A stretch of 64,000 bases of DNA from Burkholderia singularis (GCF_900176645.1 NZ_FXAN01000083.1:1-64000), one strand, 5' to 3'; positions 26,876 through 36,087 are shown, counted from the first letter of the stretch. The notes: generated by a model not told the origin, from the letters alone. Numbers and translations are program-made.

Positions 26876-28264
26876 TCAGCTCGAGGACGCGACGGCGCTG
26901 CGCGGCCGCTCGATGCCGTAAGCCTCCATCCATCGATAGAGGGTCGCACGCGAGATGCCAAGCTCGCGCGCGGTGCCGGCAAGACGCCCGCGATTACGCA
27001 GCAACGCAAGCTCGATCACTTCGCGCTCGATCGATTTGCGAATCGCCGCGACCGACAGCGGCGCAACCTCGATGCAATGATCGAGTTCCAGATCATGAGC
27101 GGTAATGAGCCGTCCTTCCGCCATCACGAGCGCACGGCGCACGCGATTGATCAGCTCGCGCACATTGCCCGGCCAATCGTGCTTGTACAGCGCGGATACC
27201 GCGTCGGTTGAAAACCCGCGCACGCGGTGCCGGGCATCCGCGCGAAAACGCTCGAGCATGTGACGCGCGAGCAGCTCGATGTCCTTGCCCCGCGCGCGCA
27301 GCGGCGGCTGCTCGACTCGCAGCACGCACAGCCGGTGGTACAAGTCCGGCCGAAAACGGCCGTCGTTCATCGCACCTCGCAAATCGACGTGCGTTGCCGA
27401 CACGATGCGCACGTCGACCGGCACCGGATCGCTGCCGCCCAGCCGATGAATCGTGCGCTCCTGCAAAAATCGCAGCAAACTCGCCTGGCTTTCGAGCGGC
27501 AGATCGCCGATTTCGTCGAGCAGCAGCGTGCCGCCGTTTGCCGCCTCGACATGACCGATCTTGCGCGTGCTCGCGCCGGTGAACGCACCGCGCTCGTAGC
27601 CGAACAATTCGGACTGCAATAGATGCGGGGGAATCGCACCACAATTGACCGCGACGAACGGTCCAGCACGACGCGCCGAATGCTGATGAATCGCGGCCGC
27701 CGTCAGTTCCTTGCCGGTGCCCGTCTCGCCCGATACCAGCACGGGCGCGTCGGTGCGCGCAATCCGGCGCACCGCATCGAACAGTTGGAGCATCGCATCG
27801 CACGTGCCGACCATGCCTTGATCGGCGGACGCGATCGGCGCCGTGCTGGGCGCGAACAGGCACTCCATCCCATACGCATGGCCGACCGCATCCGCAATAC
27901 GCTGATGCGACGCCGGCAGCGTAATGTAGTCGAAGCAATAGTCCCGCAGCAGCGTGCGCACATCGGGCAACGCGGCCTGATGCGACTCCACGAGCGCCAC
28001 CCATGCAACATTGCGCACCGACGAGCAAACGGCCGCGACCTCCACCATCTCGTCAATCGACACCGCGCTCAAATCGAGAATGCCGCCCGTGACTTCGCCG
28101 GCCGTCGTGCGGACTTGATTCGCGCTCGTGACCACGCTTACCTGCCAGTCACGGCGCGAGAGTTCCTTGCGCAGCAGCGTCGAAGGCTGATGCGTCCAGT
28201 AAATCAGCGGACGTTGTCGGAGAGATCTCGTGGAGAGACCCCCGATGATCGCGCTAGCCGTCAT
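26876..28264 (-). CDS. Sigma-54-dependent transcriptional activator with degenerate receiver domain
   Basis: The 462-residue protein has three parts. Residues 1-140 form a receiver-like domain that keeps Asp64 but has LP (YITLP) where receivers have the conserved Lys, as in FleQ. Residues 145-385 are the AAA+ domain with Walker A GETGTGKE (179-186), sigma-54 contact motif GAFTGA (226-231) and Walker B LLLDEIGD. Residues 420-447 are a Fis-type helix-turn-helix (GTARELGISRATLYRWM). BerB of B. cenocepacia is a known c-di-GMP-responsive activator of EPS genes with this build. It is convergent with the carrier-protein operon. Its targets need -24/-12 promoters, which I could not identify confidently. 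Confidence 0.92.
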   Translation of the reverse strand: MTASAIIGGLSTRSLRQRPLIYWTHQPSTLLRKELSRRDWQVSVVTSANQVRTTAGEVTGGILDLSAVSIDEMVEVAAVCSSVRNVAWVALVESHQAALPDVRTLLRDYCFDYITLPASHQRIADAVGHAYGMECLFAPSTAPIASADQGMVGTCDAMLQLFDAVRRIARTDAPVLVSGETGTGKELTAAAIHQHSARRAGPFVAVNCGAIPPHLLQSELFGYERGAFTGASTRKIGHVEAANGGTLLLDEIGDLPLESQASLLRFLQERTIHRLGGSDPVPVDVRIVSATHVDLRGAMNDGRFRPDLYHRLCVLRVEQPPLRARGKDIELLARHMLERFRADARHRVRGFSTDAVSALYKHDWPGNVRELINRVRRALVMAEGRLITAHDLELDHCIEVAPLSVAAIRKSIEREVIELALLRNRGRLAGTARELGISRATLYRWMEAYGIERPRSAVASSS

Positions 28265-28927
28265 TGGTGCCTCCGATTAATGAGCAATCTTATGGTCCCA
28301 TAAACCCGATCATTGGCGCTATCTGCCGGCAAACCTGCGCGGACGATGCCGTGCGCGTGCGGCCAGCACCGCGCGTCGCATCTGCCTGCATGCGCCCGTT
28401 CGGGTCATACGGGAGCGTACCTCGGGTGTCTCGGTGATCTCTGTATGAAGATGCGATTTAGCAAAGGAAGCCGCGACGGAGCATACCGGCCGCGCTTTTC
28501 GCGTGCACCCCGCCGGGCAAGCGGCGGCGGCATCGAGCTTGTCAATCGGTAGCCGCGAAACGCGTTGGATAGCCCCGTCACCGGGCCCGCTAAACTCGTT
28601 CGGGCAGCTTGCGCGCCACACCGCTGCGCAAGCTTCGGCACCTCGCTTTCAAAGTAACTTTAAAGCGTCATACTGATAAAACCGAATGTCGAAGTTACTC
28701 TACCATTCACGCCCATTTGCGTTTGAATTCAAACGTTAATTTGACCATCGTTGACCATTGAACAGGCGGTTGCACAAGCCAAGGTTAGGCATTTTCCGAG
28801 TTACTCGGACATTGGTGTGATGCCGAACCGTAATGTTTGTGTATGAATGAAACATGAGGATTGCGCCGGACTCGCGGCACGCGGAGTCGAGTTATCTAGA
28901 CAAGATGGCTATCTCATCGGGCGGCCG
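28265..28927. promoter_or_regulatory. Gene-free region upstream of the sigma-54 activator
   Basis: No credible gene lies here. The right half (28640-28800) is AT-rich and repeat-rich: a 16-bp perfect palindrome at 28720-28735, a duplicated TTGACCAT (28741-28748 and 28751-28758) and AAAGTAACTTT at 28651-28661. It should contain the activator promoter and possibly sites for other regulators of the EPS locus. Confidence 0.5.
28720..28735. promoter_or_regulatory. 16-bp perfect palindrome, operator candidate
   Basis: CGTTTGAATTCAAACG is fully self-complementary and lies in the gap between the sigma-54 activator and the broken PAP2 gene. It is long for chance and lacks a loop, so it fits a dimeric protein site better than an RNA hairpin. 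Confidence 0.5.
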
Positions 28928-29610
28928 TCATGCTTGCGCGTCGGCACGCGCGGCGAGCCAGCCTCGGCCCCATTGCGCAACCTTGGGCGCGGCGTGCGAA
29001 ATCCAGGCACTGAACGGCGCGCTACGCCCATAGAACAACATCGCAATAATACATGCTACGACAACGAATGCAGCGGTAAAACGCGTCACGCCGACCAGTG
29101 GATTCACTCGTCCCTGGCATGCACGGGCCGGTGGGTTGCAGCGCCCCGTACCCGGCGCGAGCAGGTCTGCCGCCCATGCACTCGTCGGCACGGTACCGTG
29201 AATACGGCAGCGCATACGCCTACCCTCCATCCGGGCAAAATTTCCGACCACGAATGAAAACCGAGTACGACCCGCGACACACCGATTGAAAACGCAAATG
29301 TAAGCCCGGCTATGATCGCAAATCGCAGGTCCATTTTCCCGCGTGCGCAGACGGGCGCAACGCGTGGATAAACCGACGCGCTGAGCATCGTATCGCCGCT
29401 GATACCGACGTATCGCCATGCGGCAATGCCGATTCCCCATCCCGAATAAACAAATTTCGTCAGAGCAACCAAACCAACGCCGCCCGCAAAACTCAACGCT
29501 CAGTACAGCGGGGCGCGGCGGTATCCGGCGCCGCAAACCAGGCGAGCCCTGCCATCGCAAGCGGCCCGGTGATGAACGAATCGCCGAAAAGGGTCAGTAA
29601 AAAAACACAT
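28928..29610 (-). pseudogene. PAP2-family phosphatase, frameshifted
   Basis: Three minus-strand frames carry consecutive parts of one membrane phosphatase of the PAP2 superfamily. The N-terminal part (about 29500-29610) reads LFGDSFITGPLAMAGLAWF. The middle (29200-29496) reads VALTKFVYSGWGIGIAAWRY, GISGDTMLSASVYP and SRVVLGFHSWSEILPGW, including the conserved Arg and His of the PAP2 motif. The C-terminal part ends TRFTAAFVVVACIIAMLFYG. Shifts fall near 29497 and near 29200, and two sites make sequencing error less likely. An intact version might dephosphorylate undecaprenyl pyrophosphate for EPS synthesis. The true start is not certain. Confidence 0.75.
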
Positions 29611-29641
29611 GCATTGCACGAAAGGCGACAAACGTGCGCGC

Positions 29642-30919
29642 TCAACTGCGCGCAAACGTTTCGTGCGTGGCAGCGTCGTTTTCCGGCGCAGGTGCGGCGG
29701 CGGGCTCCCCGGCTGCATCGTCCGCGTCATGTTGCGCGGCGCGCACGCCAGCTTGCTCGGCAGCGGCAGGCGCAGCACTTGCGCCCGGCGCCACCCGCAA
29801 TTCCGCCTGCAACGCAGCGTAGCCTTCGAGCGCGAAACGCGAAAACGCGTCGCGAAAGTGCTGCGCACTGAAGCGCTGCGCATTCTCGCGGCAGGCGCGC
29901 GAATCGAACGTGCTGGCCGGCATTGCATCGAACCGATCGAGTGCGTCGATCAACGATTCGCACGTTTGCTCCGCATAGAACAGTCCAGTCGGCGCCGGCC
30001 CCGTCGCACGCACCGATTCGCACACGCCGCCCTTGCCGTATGCAATCACCGGCGTACCGCACGCCTGAGCCTCGACGGGCGAGATGCCGAAATCTTCTTC
30101 GGCCGCGAACACGAATGCCTTCGCGCGCTGCAAATGATCGTGCAGCACGTCGAACGGCTGATAACCGAGCAACGTGACGTTCGGGCCCGCGAGCGCGCGG
30201 ATCTTGTCGGCTTCCGGTCCGTCACCGATTACGACGAGCTTTCGCGAAGGTGTGCGCGAAAACGCATCGACGATCAAATCGATGCGCTTGTATGGCACAA
30301 GACGCGATGCGGTCAGGTAGAAATCGTCCTTCTTATCGCACAGCGCGAGATGATCGACATCCACCGGCGGATAGATGACGGAGGCATCACGCCGGTAGGT
30401 TTTGCGAATGCGTCGCGCGACGAAACGCGAATTCGCGGCAATCAGATCGACACCGTTCGCGGAACGCGCATCCCAGTTGCGGATGTAATGCAGCAATACG
30501 CGCGCGAGCCCCGATTTCAAGCCGCGTGCGAGCCCCGCCTCGTTCAGATATTGATGTTGCAGATCCCATGCGTAACGCACGGGCGAATGCACATAGCTCA
30601 CATGCAATTGATCCGGCCCGTTCAACACGCCCTTTGCGACCGCATACGAACTCGAGATGATCAAGTCGTAACCAGATAAATCGAATTGCTCAATGGCGAG
30701 TGGGAAAAGCGGCAAATAGTTGCGATAACGCTTGCGCGCGAAAGGCAGTTTCTGAATAAACGACGTGTGCACCGGACGCCCGCGCAAGCACGTGCGATCC
30801 TCCAAGAAATCGACGAGGCTGTAGATATCGGCTTGCGGAAAGCAGTCGATCATTTGTGCGAGCACGCGCTCCGCACCGCCATGCACCACCAGCCAGTCGT
30901 GAACGATTGCGACCTTCAC
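29642..30919 (-). CDS. GT4 family glycosyltransferase with low-complexity tail
   Basis: The 425-residue protein is a GT-B glycosyltransferase. It begins VKVAIVHDWLVVHGGAERVL, as in WbaZ-type mannosyltransferases, and has LTASRLVPYKRIDLIVDAFS and FVFAAEEDFGISPVEAQACG with the E-x7-E donor site. The C-terminal 50 residues are Ala/Glu/Pro-rich and unlike the catalytic fold. The GTG at 30919 is preferred because AAGGA lies nearby upstream; a start at 30952 would add 11 residues without a ribosome binding site. It stands just downstream of the broken PAP2 gene's partner strand and faces the GNAT-manC operon across 383 bases. Donor is unknown, though ManC nearby suggests GDP-mannose. Confidence 0.88.
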   Translation of the reverse strand: MKVAIVHDWLVVHGGAERVLAQMIDCFPQADIYSLVDFLEDRTCLRGRPVHTSFIQKLPFARKRYRNYLPLFPLAIEQFDLSGYDLIISSSYAVAKGVLNGPDQLHVSYVHSPVRYAWDLQHQYLNEAGLARGLKSGLARVLLHYIRNWDARSANGVDLIAANSRFVARRIRKTYRRDASVIYPPVDVDHLALCDKKDDFYLTASRLVPYKRIDLIVDAFSRTPSRKLVVIGDGPEADKIRALAGPNVTLLGYQPFDVLHDHLQRAKAFVFAAEEDFGISPVEAQACGTPVIAYGKGGVCESVRATGPAPTGLFYAEQTCESLIDALDRFDAMPASTFDSRACRENAQRFSAQHFRDAFSRFALEGYAALQAELRVAPGASAAPAAAEQAGVRAAQHDADDAAGEPAAAPAPENDAATHETFARS

Positions 30920-31302
30920 GCAGGGAATCCTTTTTGATATTCGCGCGAACATGTCGGATGGAGCGGCAATTACGCCGGATTACGCGTGTCGTGCGCGAAA
31001 TGACGACACGAGGCCATTCAAGATGAGCCGCATTATCGAAACACGCCCGGACACCCTCTGTACGGCATCGCACCATAACGCCGGATTTGACATGTGCTGA
31101 CATCCTTTCGACAGCGCTTTTCGCTTGTCACGAGCACGGTACGCTCGCGAACAGAACAGCAAGGTGTCCGCTCGTATCGTGGCGACCATGAAACACTGCC
31201 TGATTCATCCGGCACTATCGGATTTATTCAGTTAAGTGATTAACGAAATTTAACGAAATTCTCGCGCGACGCCCGCGCCATAAAGCAACGAGGAACCTCA
31301 TC
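30920..31302. promoter_or_regulatory. Divergent control region between the GT and GNAT-manC units
   Basis: No gene is seen. The right end is AT-rich and contains an exact tandem repeat of TAACGAAATT (31241-31250 and 31251-31260). GAGGAA ahead of the ATG at 31303 is the ribosome binding site of the GNAT gene. Promoters for both directions should lie here. Confidence 0.5.
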
Positions 31303-31905
31303 ATGGACTGGACATGCAGCGAATTCAGGCATCTGAATTCGAATGAGCTTTACATGATCCTGCGCGCACGCAACGCGGTCCTGGTCGTTGAAGAAGCGCA
31401 CTCGCATCTCGATATAGATGGTAAGGACACCTTTGCGATCCATGTTTTCGCCATCGATAAAAATGGGGCGCAAGCATCGATTGCCGCCTATGCGCGTCTT
31501 CTGCCAGGCGATGAAATCGATCCCGAAACGACGATCGACAAGATCCTGACGAGCACCGCGCATCGCGACGACAACACCATCGACGCGCTGATCGAGCACG
31601 CGCTCGCCGCCGCGTATGCACGCTGGCCCGACGCGCCCGTGCGCGTTCAGGCACCCGTTCATCACGAGGCGTTCTATAACCGTTTCGGCTTCCGCAAGGT
31701 CGACGGTCCGTTCCTCGAGCATGGCGTGCCGTACATGGGCCTGCAGCGCGCGGCGCAACATCCGTCCAACACGACACGCAATCTGCTCAACCTCGTCGGC
31801 GCGGCGTCGTCCAATGCGTCGCATGCCGACGACGAAACCGTAACCAAAGGCGAGCGCTATGCCTTCGCCGCCCGACTTTCCGCCGATTCCGGGGCGAACC
31901 GATGA
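31303..31905 (+). CDS. GNAT family N-acetyltransferase (ElaA-like)
   Basis: The 200-residue protein carries a GNAT acyltransferase domain over residues 1-150. Its start EFRHLNSNELYMILRARNAV and later PVHHEAFYNRFGFRKV with EHGVPYMGLQ match the ElaA subgroup. Such enzymes move an acetyl group from acetyl-CoA to an amine. The last 45 residues are a polar, Asn/Ser/Ala-rich extension. It starts the operon GNAT-manC-GT-wzx and overlaps manC by four bases, so an acetylation step in the polysaccharide pathway is a reasonable inference, although ElaA-type proteins elsewhere are not linked to EPS. Confidence 0.82.
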   Translation: MDWTCSEFRHLNSNELYMILRARNAVLVVEEAHSHLDIDGKDTFAIHVFAIDKNGAQASIAAYARLLPGDEIDPETTIDKILTSTAHRDDNTIDALIEHALAAAYARWPDAPVRVQAPVHHEAFYNRFGFRKVDGPFLEHGVPYMGLQRAAQHPSNTTRNLLNLVGAASSNASHADDETVTKGERYAFAARLSADSGANR

Positions 31906-33482
31906 CCGAACAGACCACGACTCAATCCTCCGCCGGCACGTCGCACGACACGCTGCCTCACATCCTGCCCGTCATTCTCGCCGGCGGCTCCGGCACGCGT
32001 CTCTGGCCGCTGTCACGCGAGCATCATCCGAAGCAGCTCATCGACCTGATCGCCGACGAATCGCCGCTGTCCGCGACCGCCCGCCGGTTGAGCGGCATTG
32101 CGAACGCCAAGCTCGCCGATACGCTGCTGCTCGTGTGCGGCGAACAGCATCGCTTCACGAGCGCCGCGCAAGTCCGCGCGCGCGGCTTGAAAACGCGCAT
32201 CGTGCTCGAGCCGAGCGCGCGCAACACGGCGCCCGCGCTCACGCTTGCCGCGCTCGCCGCGCTCGAACATCACGGCGACCTCGTGCTGGCGGCAATGCCA
32301 GCCGATCACGCGGTCTCCGATACGCGCGCGTTCCAGGAAGCAATCGCGCAAGCCGCGCGCTACGCGCAGGACGGCGCGATCGTCACGCTCGGCGTGCTGC
32401 CGCGCCGCGCGGAAACCGGCTACGGCTACATCAAGGTCGGCGCGCCGCTCGCGGATTCGCAGGGTGTCGAAGGCGGACACGCGATCGACAGCTTTGTCGA
32501 GAAACCGCACCAGGAACTTGCGCAGCAATATCTGCAATCCGGCGACTATTGGTGGAATAGCGGCATCTTCGTCGTGCGTGCTTCGACGTGGCTCACCGCG
32601 ATCCGCGCGCTGCGCCCGAAGATTTACGAAGCGTGCGAAGCCGCGTGGAAGAAAGGCGTGACGGACGGTGAGTTCGTCAAGATCGATGCGGCCGCGTTCG
32701 ACGCGTGCCCGTCCGATTCAATCGACTACGCGGTGATGGAGCGGCTGTCCGGCTCGCACGAACTCGGTATTCTGGGCGTGATCGTGCCGCTGACGGCGGG
32801 CTGGTCCGACGTCGGCTCGTGGGACGCAATTTGGGAACTGATGCCCAAGGACGAGGCCGGCAACGTCGCGCGCGGCGAAGTTCTGTTCGAAGGCACCGAA
32901 GACAGCTTCGCACGCTCGGAAGGCCGCCTCGTTGCGTGCGTCGGGCTCAAGGACGTGGTGGTCGTCGAAACGCCGGATGCCGTGCTCGTCGCGAACAAAC
33001 ATCGCGTACAGGACGTGAAGACCGTGGTGGCGCGGCTGAAGTCCGGACAAAGCGAACAGGTGCGCGATCACCGCAAGGTGCAGCGCCCGTGGGGCTACTA
33101 CGATTCGATCGACCGCGGCGAACGCTTTCAGGTCAAGCGCATCGTCGTCGATCCGGGCAAGCAATTGTCGCTGCAGATGCACTATCATCGTGCAGAGCAC
33201 TGGATTGTCGTGAGCGGCACCGCGAAGGTCACGCGCGGCGAAAAAACCTTTCTGCTGAGCGAGAACGAATCGACGTATATCGAAGTCGGCGAGGTCCACC
33301 GGCTTGAAAATCCGGGCAAGGTTCCCCTCGAGATCATCGAAGTCCAGTCAGGCAATTATCTCGGCGAGGACGACATTGTCCGATTTGACGATCGCTACGG
33401 CCGCGCCGGCGCGCAACAGCCGCCCGTTCCGACCGAATCCGCCCGGCCCGCCGAATCCGCGCGCGCGCCCGATACCCAATGA
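31902..33482 (+). CDS. manC: Mannose-1-phosphate guanylyltransferase / mannose-6-phosphate isomerase
   Basis: The 526-residue bifunctional type II enzyme makes GDP-mannose. The N-terminal nucleotidyltransferase signature is LAGGSGTRLWPLSREHHPKQ (about residues 27-46), with FVEKP further on. The C-terminal cupin carries the PMI metal site around LQMHYHRAEHWIVVSGTAKV. The final 25 residues are Pro/Ala-rich. The product GDP-mannose would feed the neighbouring GT4 enzymes and indicates a mannose-containing (or GDP-mannose-derived) repeat unit. It overlaps both flanking genes by four bases. Confidence 0.95.
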   Translation: MTEQTTTQSSAGTSHDTLPHILPVILAGGSGTRLWPLSREHHPKQLIDLIADESPLSATARRLSGIANAKLADTLLLVCGEQHRFTSAAQVRARGLKTRIVLEPSARNTAPALTLAALAALEHHGDLVLAAMPADHAVSDTRAFQEAIAQAARYAQDGAIVTLGVLPRRAETGYGYIKVGAPLADSQGVEGGHAIDSFVEKPHQELAQQYLQSGDYWWNSGIFVVRASTWLTAIRALRPKIYEACEAAWKKGVTDGEFVKIDAAAFDACPSDSIDYAVMERLSGSHELGILGVIVPLTAGWSDVGSWDAIWELMPKDEAGNVARGEVLFEGTEDSFARSEGRLVACVGLKDVVVVETPDAVLVANKHRVQDVKTVVARLKSGQSEQVRDHRKVQRPWGYYDSIDRGERFQVKRIVVDPGKQLSLQMHYHRAEHWIVVSGTAKVTRGEKTFLLSENESTYIEVGEVHRLENPGKVPLEIIEVQSGNYLGEDDIVRFDDRYGRAGAQQPPVPTESARPAESARAPDTQ

Positions 33483-34708
33483 ATGAACGCGCGGCTCGCC
33501 GCGCCTTTCGTATGAAAGTACTCGTCATCAATGATTTCGGCCGCAAGGGCGGCGCAGAAGAAGTGTATCGGACCTCGGTCGACGTGTTGCGCGCGCAACC
33601 CGGTGTGGAGGTCGCGACCTTCGACGAACACGCTTTCGACAGCGGCTCGGGCGGTACGTCTCGCGCATGGAACGCGGCGGCCGCACGCGCGCTCGCAGCG
33701 ATGATCGAGCGCGAGGCGCCGCAGCGCATCCTCGTGCACAACTATCACAACCTGCTGTCGCCCTCGATCGTGCCCGTTCTCGCGCGCTACAAGCGGCGCT
33801 CCGGTTGCCGCGTGTTTCTCACGTGCCACGATTACCACCTGGTTTTCTACAATCCGAATCTTCTGACCTATCCGGGCGGCCGCCCCACGCCGTTGCCGCT
33901 CGCCACGCTCGCGCGCGGCGCGCGGTTCTTCGAGCGTTCGAGCCCGCGCGGCGCGCTGCACGACGCAATCAAGAAGTTACACTGGCATGCGGTCGACGCG
34001 CTCGTGAATCCGGCCGACGTGTTCGACCTGCTGCTCTGCCCAAGCCCGTACATGCGCGACGCGCTCGCGCAGCGCGGCCTGACGCGCACGGCGCTGCTGC
34101 ACAATCCGGTCAGCACCGCGCTGACGCCGCAAGAGCCCAAGTGCGTCGAGCGCGAGAAACTCGATCTCGCGTTCGTCGGCCGTATCGACCCTGAAAAAGG
34201 GCTCGACGAATTCCTCGCGCTCGCGCGCGACACGCATTTCGACCAGATCGCGAGCGTGACCGTCTACGGAGACGGCAGCCAACGCGCGGCGCTCGAACAA
34301 AAGTATGCAGACCTGATTGCCGCCAAGCAGCTTCGCTTCACCGGCCGGCTCGATCACGCGCAACTCTTCGTCGCCTTACGCGAACATGACGCGCTGTTGC
34401 TGCCGTCAGTCTGGGCTGAGAATGCGCCGCTCGTGATCGTCGAAGCCGCGATGATCGGGCTGCCGGTGCTCGTTCATGACGTCGGCAGCTTGTCGAGTTT
34501 CGGTAACGAAATCGGCAACAAATTCCGCTACACTGGCAACGCCGCGAGCCTCGCGGCCGCGCTCGGCGCGCTGCGCGCGCATCTGCGCGAGCCGCAGCGC
34601 CGCTACGACTGGTCGCATTACACTCGGCAGCACTACGCCGAGCGTCTCGCCGCGCTGCTGCAGCTGAGCGCCGACAAAGCACAGGAACTAGCACCGCAAT
34701 GCGACTGA
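33479..34708 (+). CDS. GT4 family glycosyltransferase
   Basis: The 409-residue protein is a GT-B enzyme. It has the N-terminal MKVLVINDFGRKGGAEEVYR, the hinge FVGRIDPEKGLDEFLALA, and the donor site LLPSVWAENAPLVIVEAAM. The start at 33479 overlaps the manC stop (ATGA), consistent with coupling, but homology really begins at the ATG at 33512, so the first 11 residues are doubtful. It belongs to the GNAT-manC-GT-wzx operon and adds a sugar to the lipid-linked repeat unit in the cytoplasm. The sugar is unknown. Confidence 0.9.
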   Translation: MNERAARRAFRMKVLVINDFGRKGGAEEVYRTSVDVLRAQPGVEVATFDEHAFDSGSGGTSRAWNAAAARALAAMIEREAPQRILVHNYHNLLSPSIVPVLARYKRRSGCRVFLTCHDYHLVFYNPNLLTYPGGRPTPLPLATLARGARFFERSSPRGALHDAIKKLHWHAVDALVNPADVFDLLLCPSPYMRDALAQRGLTRTALLHNPVSTALTPQEPKCVEREKLDLAFVGRIDPEKGLDEFLALARDTHFDQIASVTVYGDGSQRAALEQKYADLIAAKQLRFTGRLDHAQLFVALREHDALLLPSVWAENAPLVIVEAAMIGLPVLVHDVGSLSSFGNEIGNKFRYTGNAASLAAALGALRAHLREPQRRYDWSHYTRQHYAERLAALLQLSADKAQELAPQCD

Positions 34709-34786
34709 TCGTTCCGTTTCATCCCGTCGCGCACGCTGCGTGCGTGCGCGATCCGATGTCGCCCCGGTGCGACGTGAAAGGCTAGC

Positions 34787-36064
34787 ATGACGACCGTTCG
34801 CAAGAATTTTCTGCTGCTGATGACGCTGCAGATTTCGACCTATGTCGTGCCGCTCGTCACGCTGCCGCTGCTCACACGCGTGCTCGGGCCTGACGGATAC
34901 GGGCAATTGTCGTTCGTGCTGGCCGTCATCACGTACTTCATCAACTTCACGAACTACAGCTTCGATCTGACCGCGACGCCGCGCGTCGCGCTCGCGCGCG
35001 ACGACATCAAGGAGCGCTCGAAGATCTTCTGGGCGACCTTCGCCGCGCAAGCCGCGATCACCGTCGCCGGCTTTGCCATCCTGCTCGCGCTGACGTTCGT
35101 GATCGCACGTTTCGCGCTCGATCGCACACTGCTCATCATCGGCTTCGGAATGACGCTCGGTGCCGCACTCACGCCGGGCTGGTACTTCCAGGGCATTCAG
35201 AAACTGCGCATTTACAGCACGACGCTCTTCATCTGCCGCGCGCTCAGCGTGCCCGCGATGTTCCTGCTCGTGCGCTCGCCCGCCGACCTGATCGCGGCCG
35301 TCGCGGTCAACGCGGCCGTCCCGCTCATCTGCGGCGTGCTCGTGTTCGGCTATCTGATCGTCAAGCGCGAAGTGGTGCCCGCGCGCATCGGCCTGTCCGA
35401 CATCGTCGCATCGCTCAAAGGCGGCTGGCAGGTGTTTCTCGCCTCGACGTCGATCGCGTTCTACGCGTCGACGAACACCGTGCTGCTCGGCTTCGTATCG
35501 GGCAACGTCGCGGCCGGTTACTTCGCCGCCGGCGACAAGCTGATCCGCTCGGCGATCAGCCTGCTGCAGCCGCTGAAGGCAGCCGCGTATCCGCACGTCA
35601 GCTACCTGATGCACCATGCGCGCGAAGATGCGATGTCGTTCCTGCGCAAGCTGCTCGTCGTGCAAGGCGCAATGGTGCTCACGATCTCGCTGTCGATCTT
35701 CGCGCTCGCGCCGCTCGCCGTGCACATCCTGTATGGCCCCACCTACGAGCCCACCATTGGCGTGCTGCGCTGCATGGCGTTCATTCCGTTCATGGCCGGC
35801 ATGACCGATCTGTTCGGCGTGCAGACTATGCTGCCGCTCGGCATGAAAAGCGCATTCAGCCGCATTCTGATTTCATCCGGCATCCTGAACGTCGCGCTGC
35901 TGCCGCTGCTCGCGAAATTCTTCGCCGAGCAAGGCGCGGCCGCCGCGGTGCTGATCGCGGAAACGGCAGTCGCGGCCGCGCTCGCCTACGTGCTGTACCG
36001 GCGCCGCGTGTCGCTGTTCGCCCGCCCCGCGACGCGGCCCGCCGCCGGGCCCGCCGCTGACTGA
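34787..36064 (+). CDS. Wzx-type oligosaccharide flippase
   Basis: The 425-residue protein is a MATE/PST-superfamily flippase with about 12 transmembrane helices. The start reads TLQISTYVVPLVTLPLLTRV with LGPDGYGQLSFVLAVITYF, typical of the polysaccharide-transport group. It should move undecaprenyl-pyrophosphate-linked repeat units across the inner membrane. AAAGG precedes the ATG. The 78-base gap before it holds only a 28-codon frame overlapping the GT stop, which I do not call a gene. It is the last gene of the plus-strand EPS operon; a 9-bp hairpin follows the stop. Confidence 0.93.
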   Translation: MTTVRKNFLLLMTLQISTYVVPLVTLPLLTRVLGPDGYGQLSFVLAVITYFINFTNYSFDLTATPRVALARDDIKERSKIFWATFAAQAAITVAGFAILLALTFVIARFALDRTLLIIGFGMTLGAALTPGWYFQGIQKLRIYSTTLFICRALSVPAMFLLVRSPADLIAAVAVNAAVPLICGVLVFGYLIVKREVVPARIGLSDIVASLKGGWQVFLASTSIAFYASTNTVLLGFVSGNVAAGYFAAGDKLIRSAISLLQPLKAAAYPHVSYLMHHAREDAMSFLRKLLVVQGAMVLTISLSIFALAPLAVHILYGPTYEPTIGVLRCMAFIPFMAGMTDLFGVQTMLPLGMKSAFSRILISSGILNVALLPLLAKFFAEQGAAAAVLIAETAVAAALAYVLYRRRVSLFARPATRPAAGPAAD

Positions 36065-36065
36065 C

Positions 36066-36087
36066 GGCGCAGCTCAACAGCTGCGCC
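36066..36087. terminator. Hairpin between convergent wzx and GGDEF-EAL genes
   Basis: GGCGCAGCT and AGCTGCGCC form a perfect 9-bp stem with a CAAC loop right after the wzx stop. There is no T-run, only a pyrimidine-rich tail, so it may be a weak or Rho-assisted terminator. Confidence 0.45.

Noticed and set aside
34699..34785. A 28-codon frame (MRLIVPFHPVAHA...) between the GT and wzx genes
   Set aside because: Too short, overlaps the GT stop, and has no recognisable product. It may be a deletion scar but cannot be supported as a gene.
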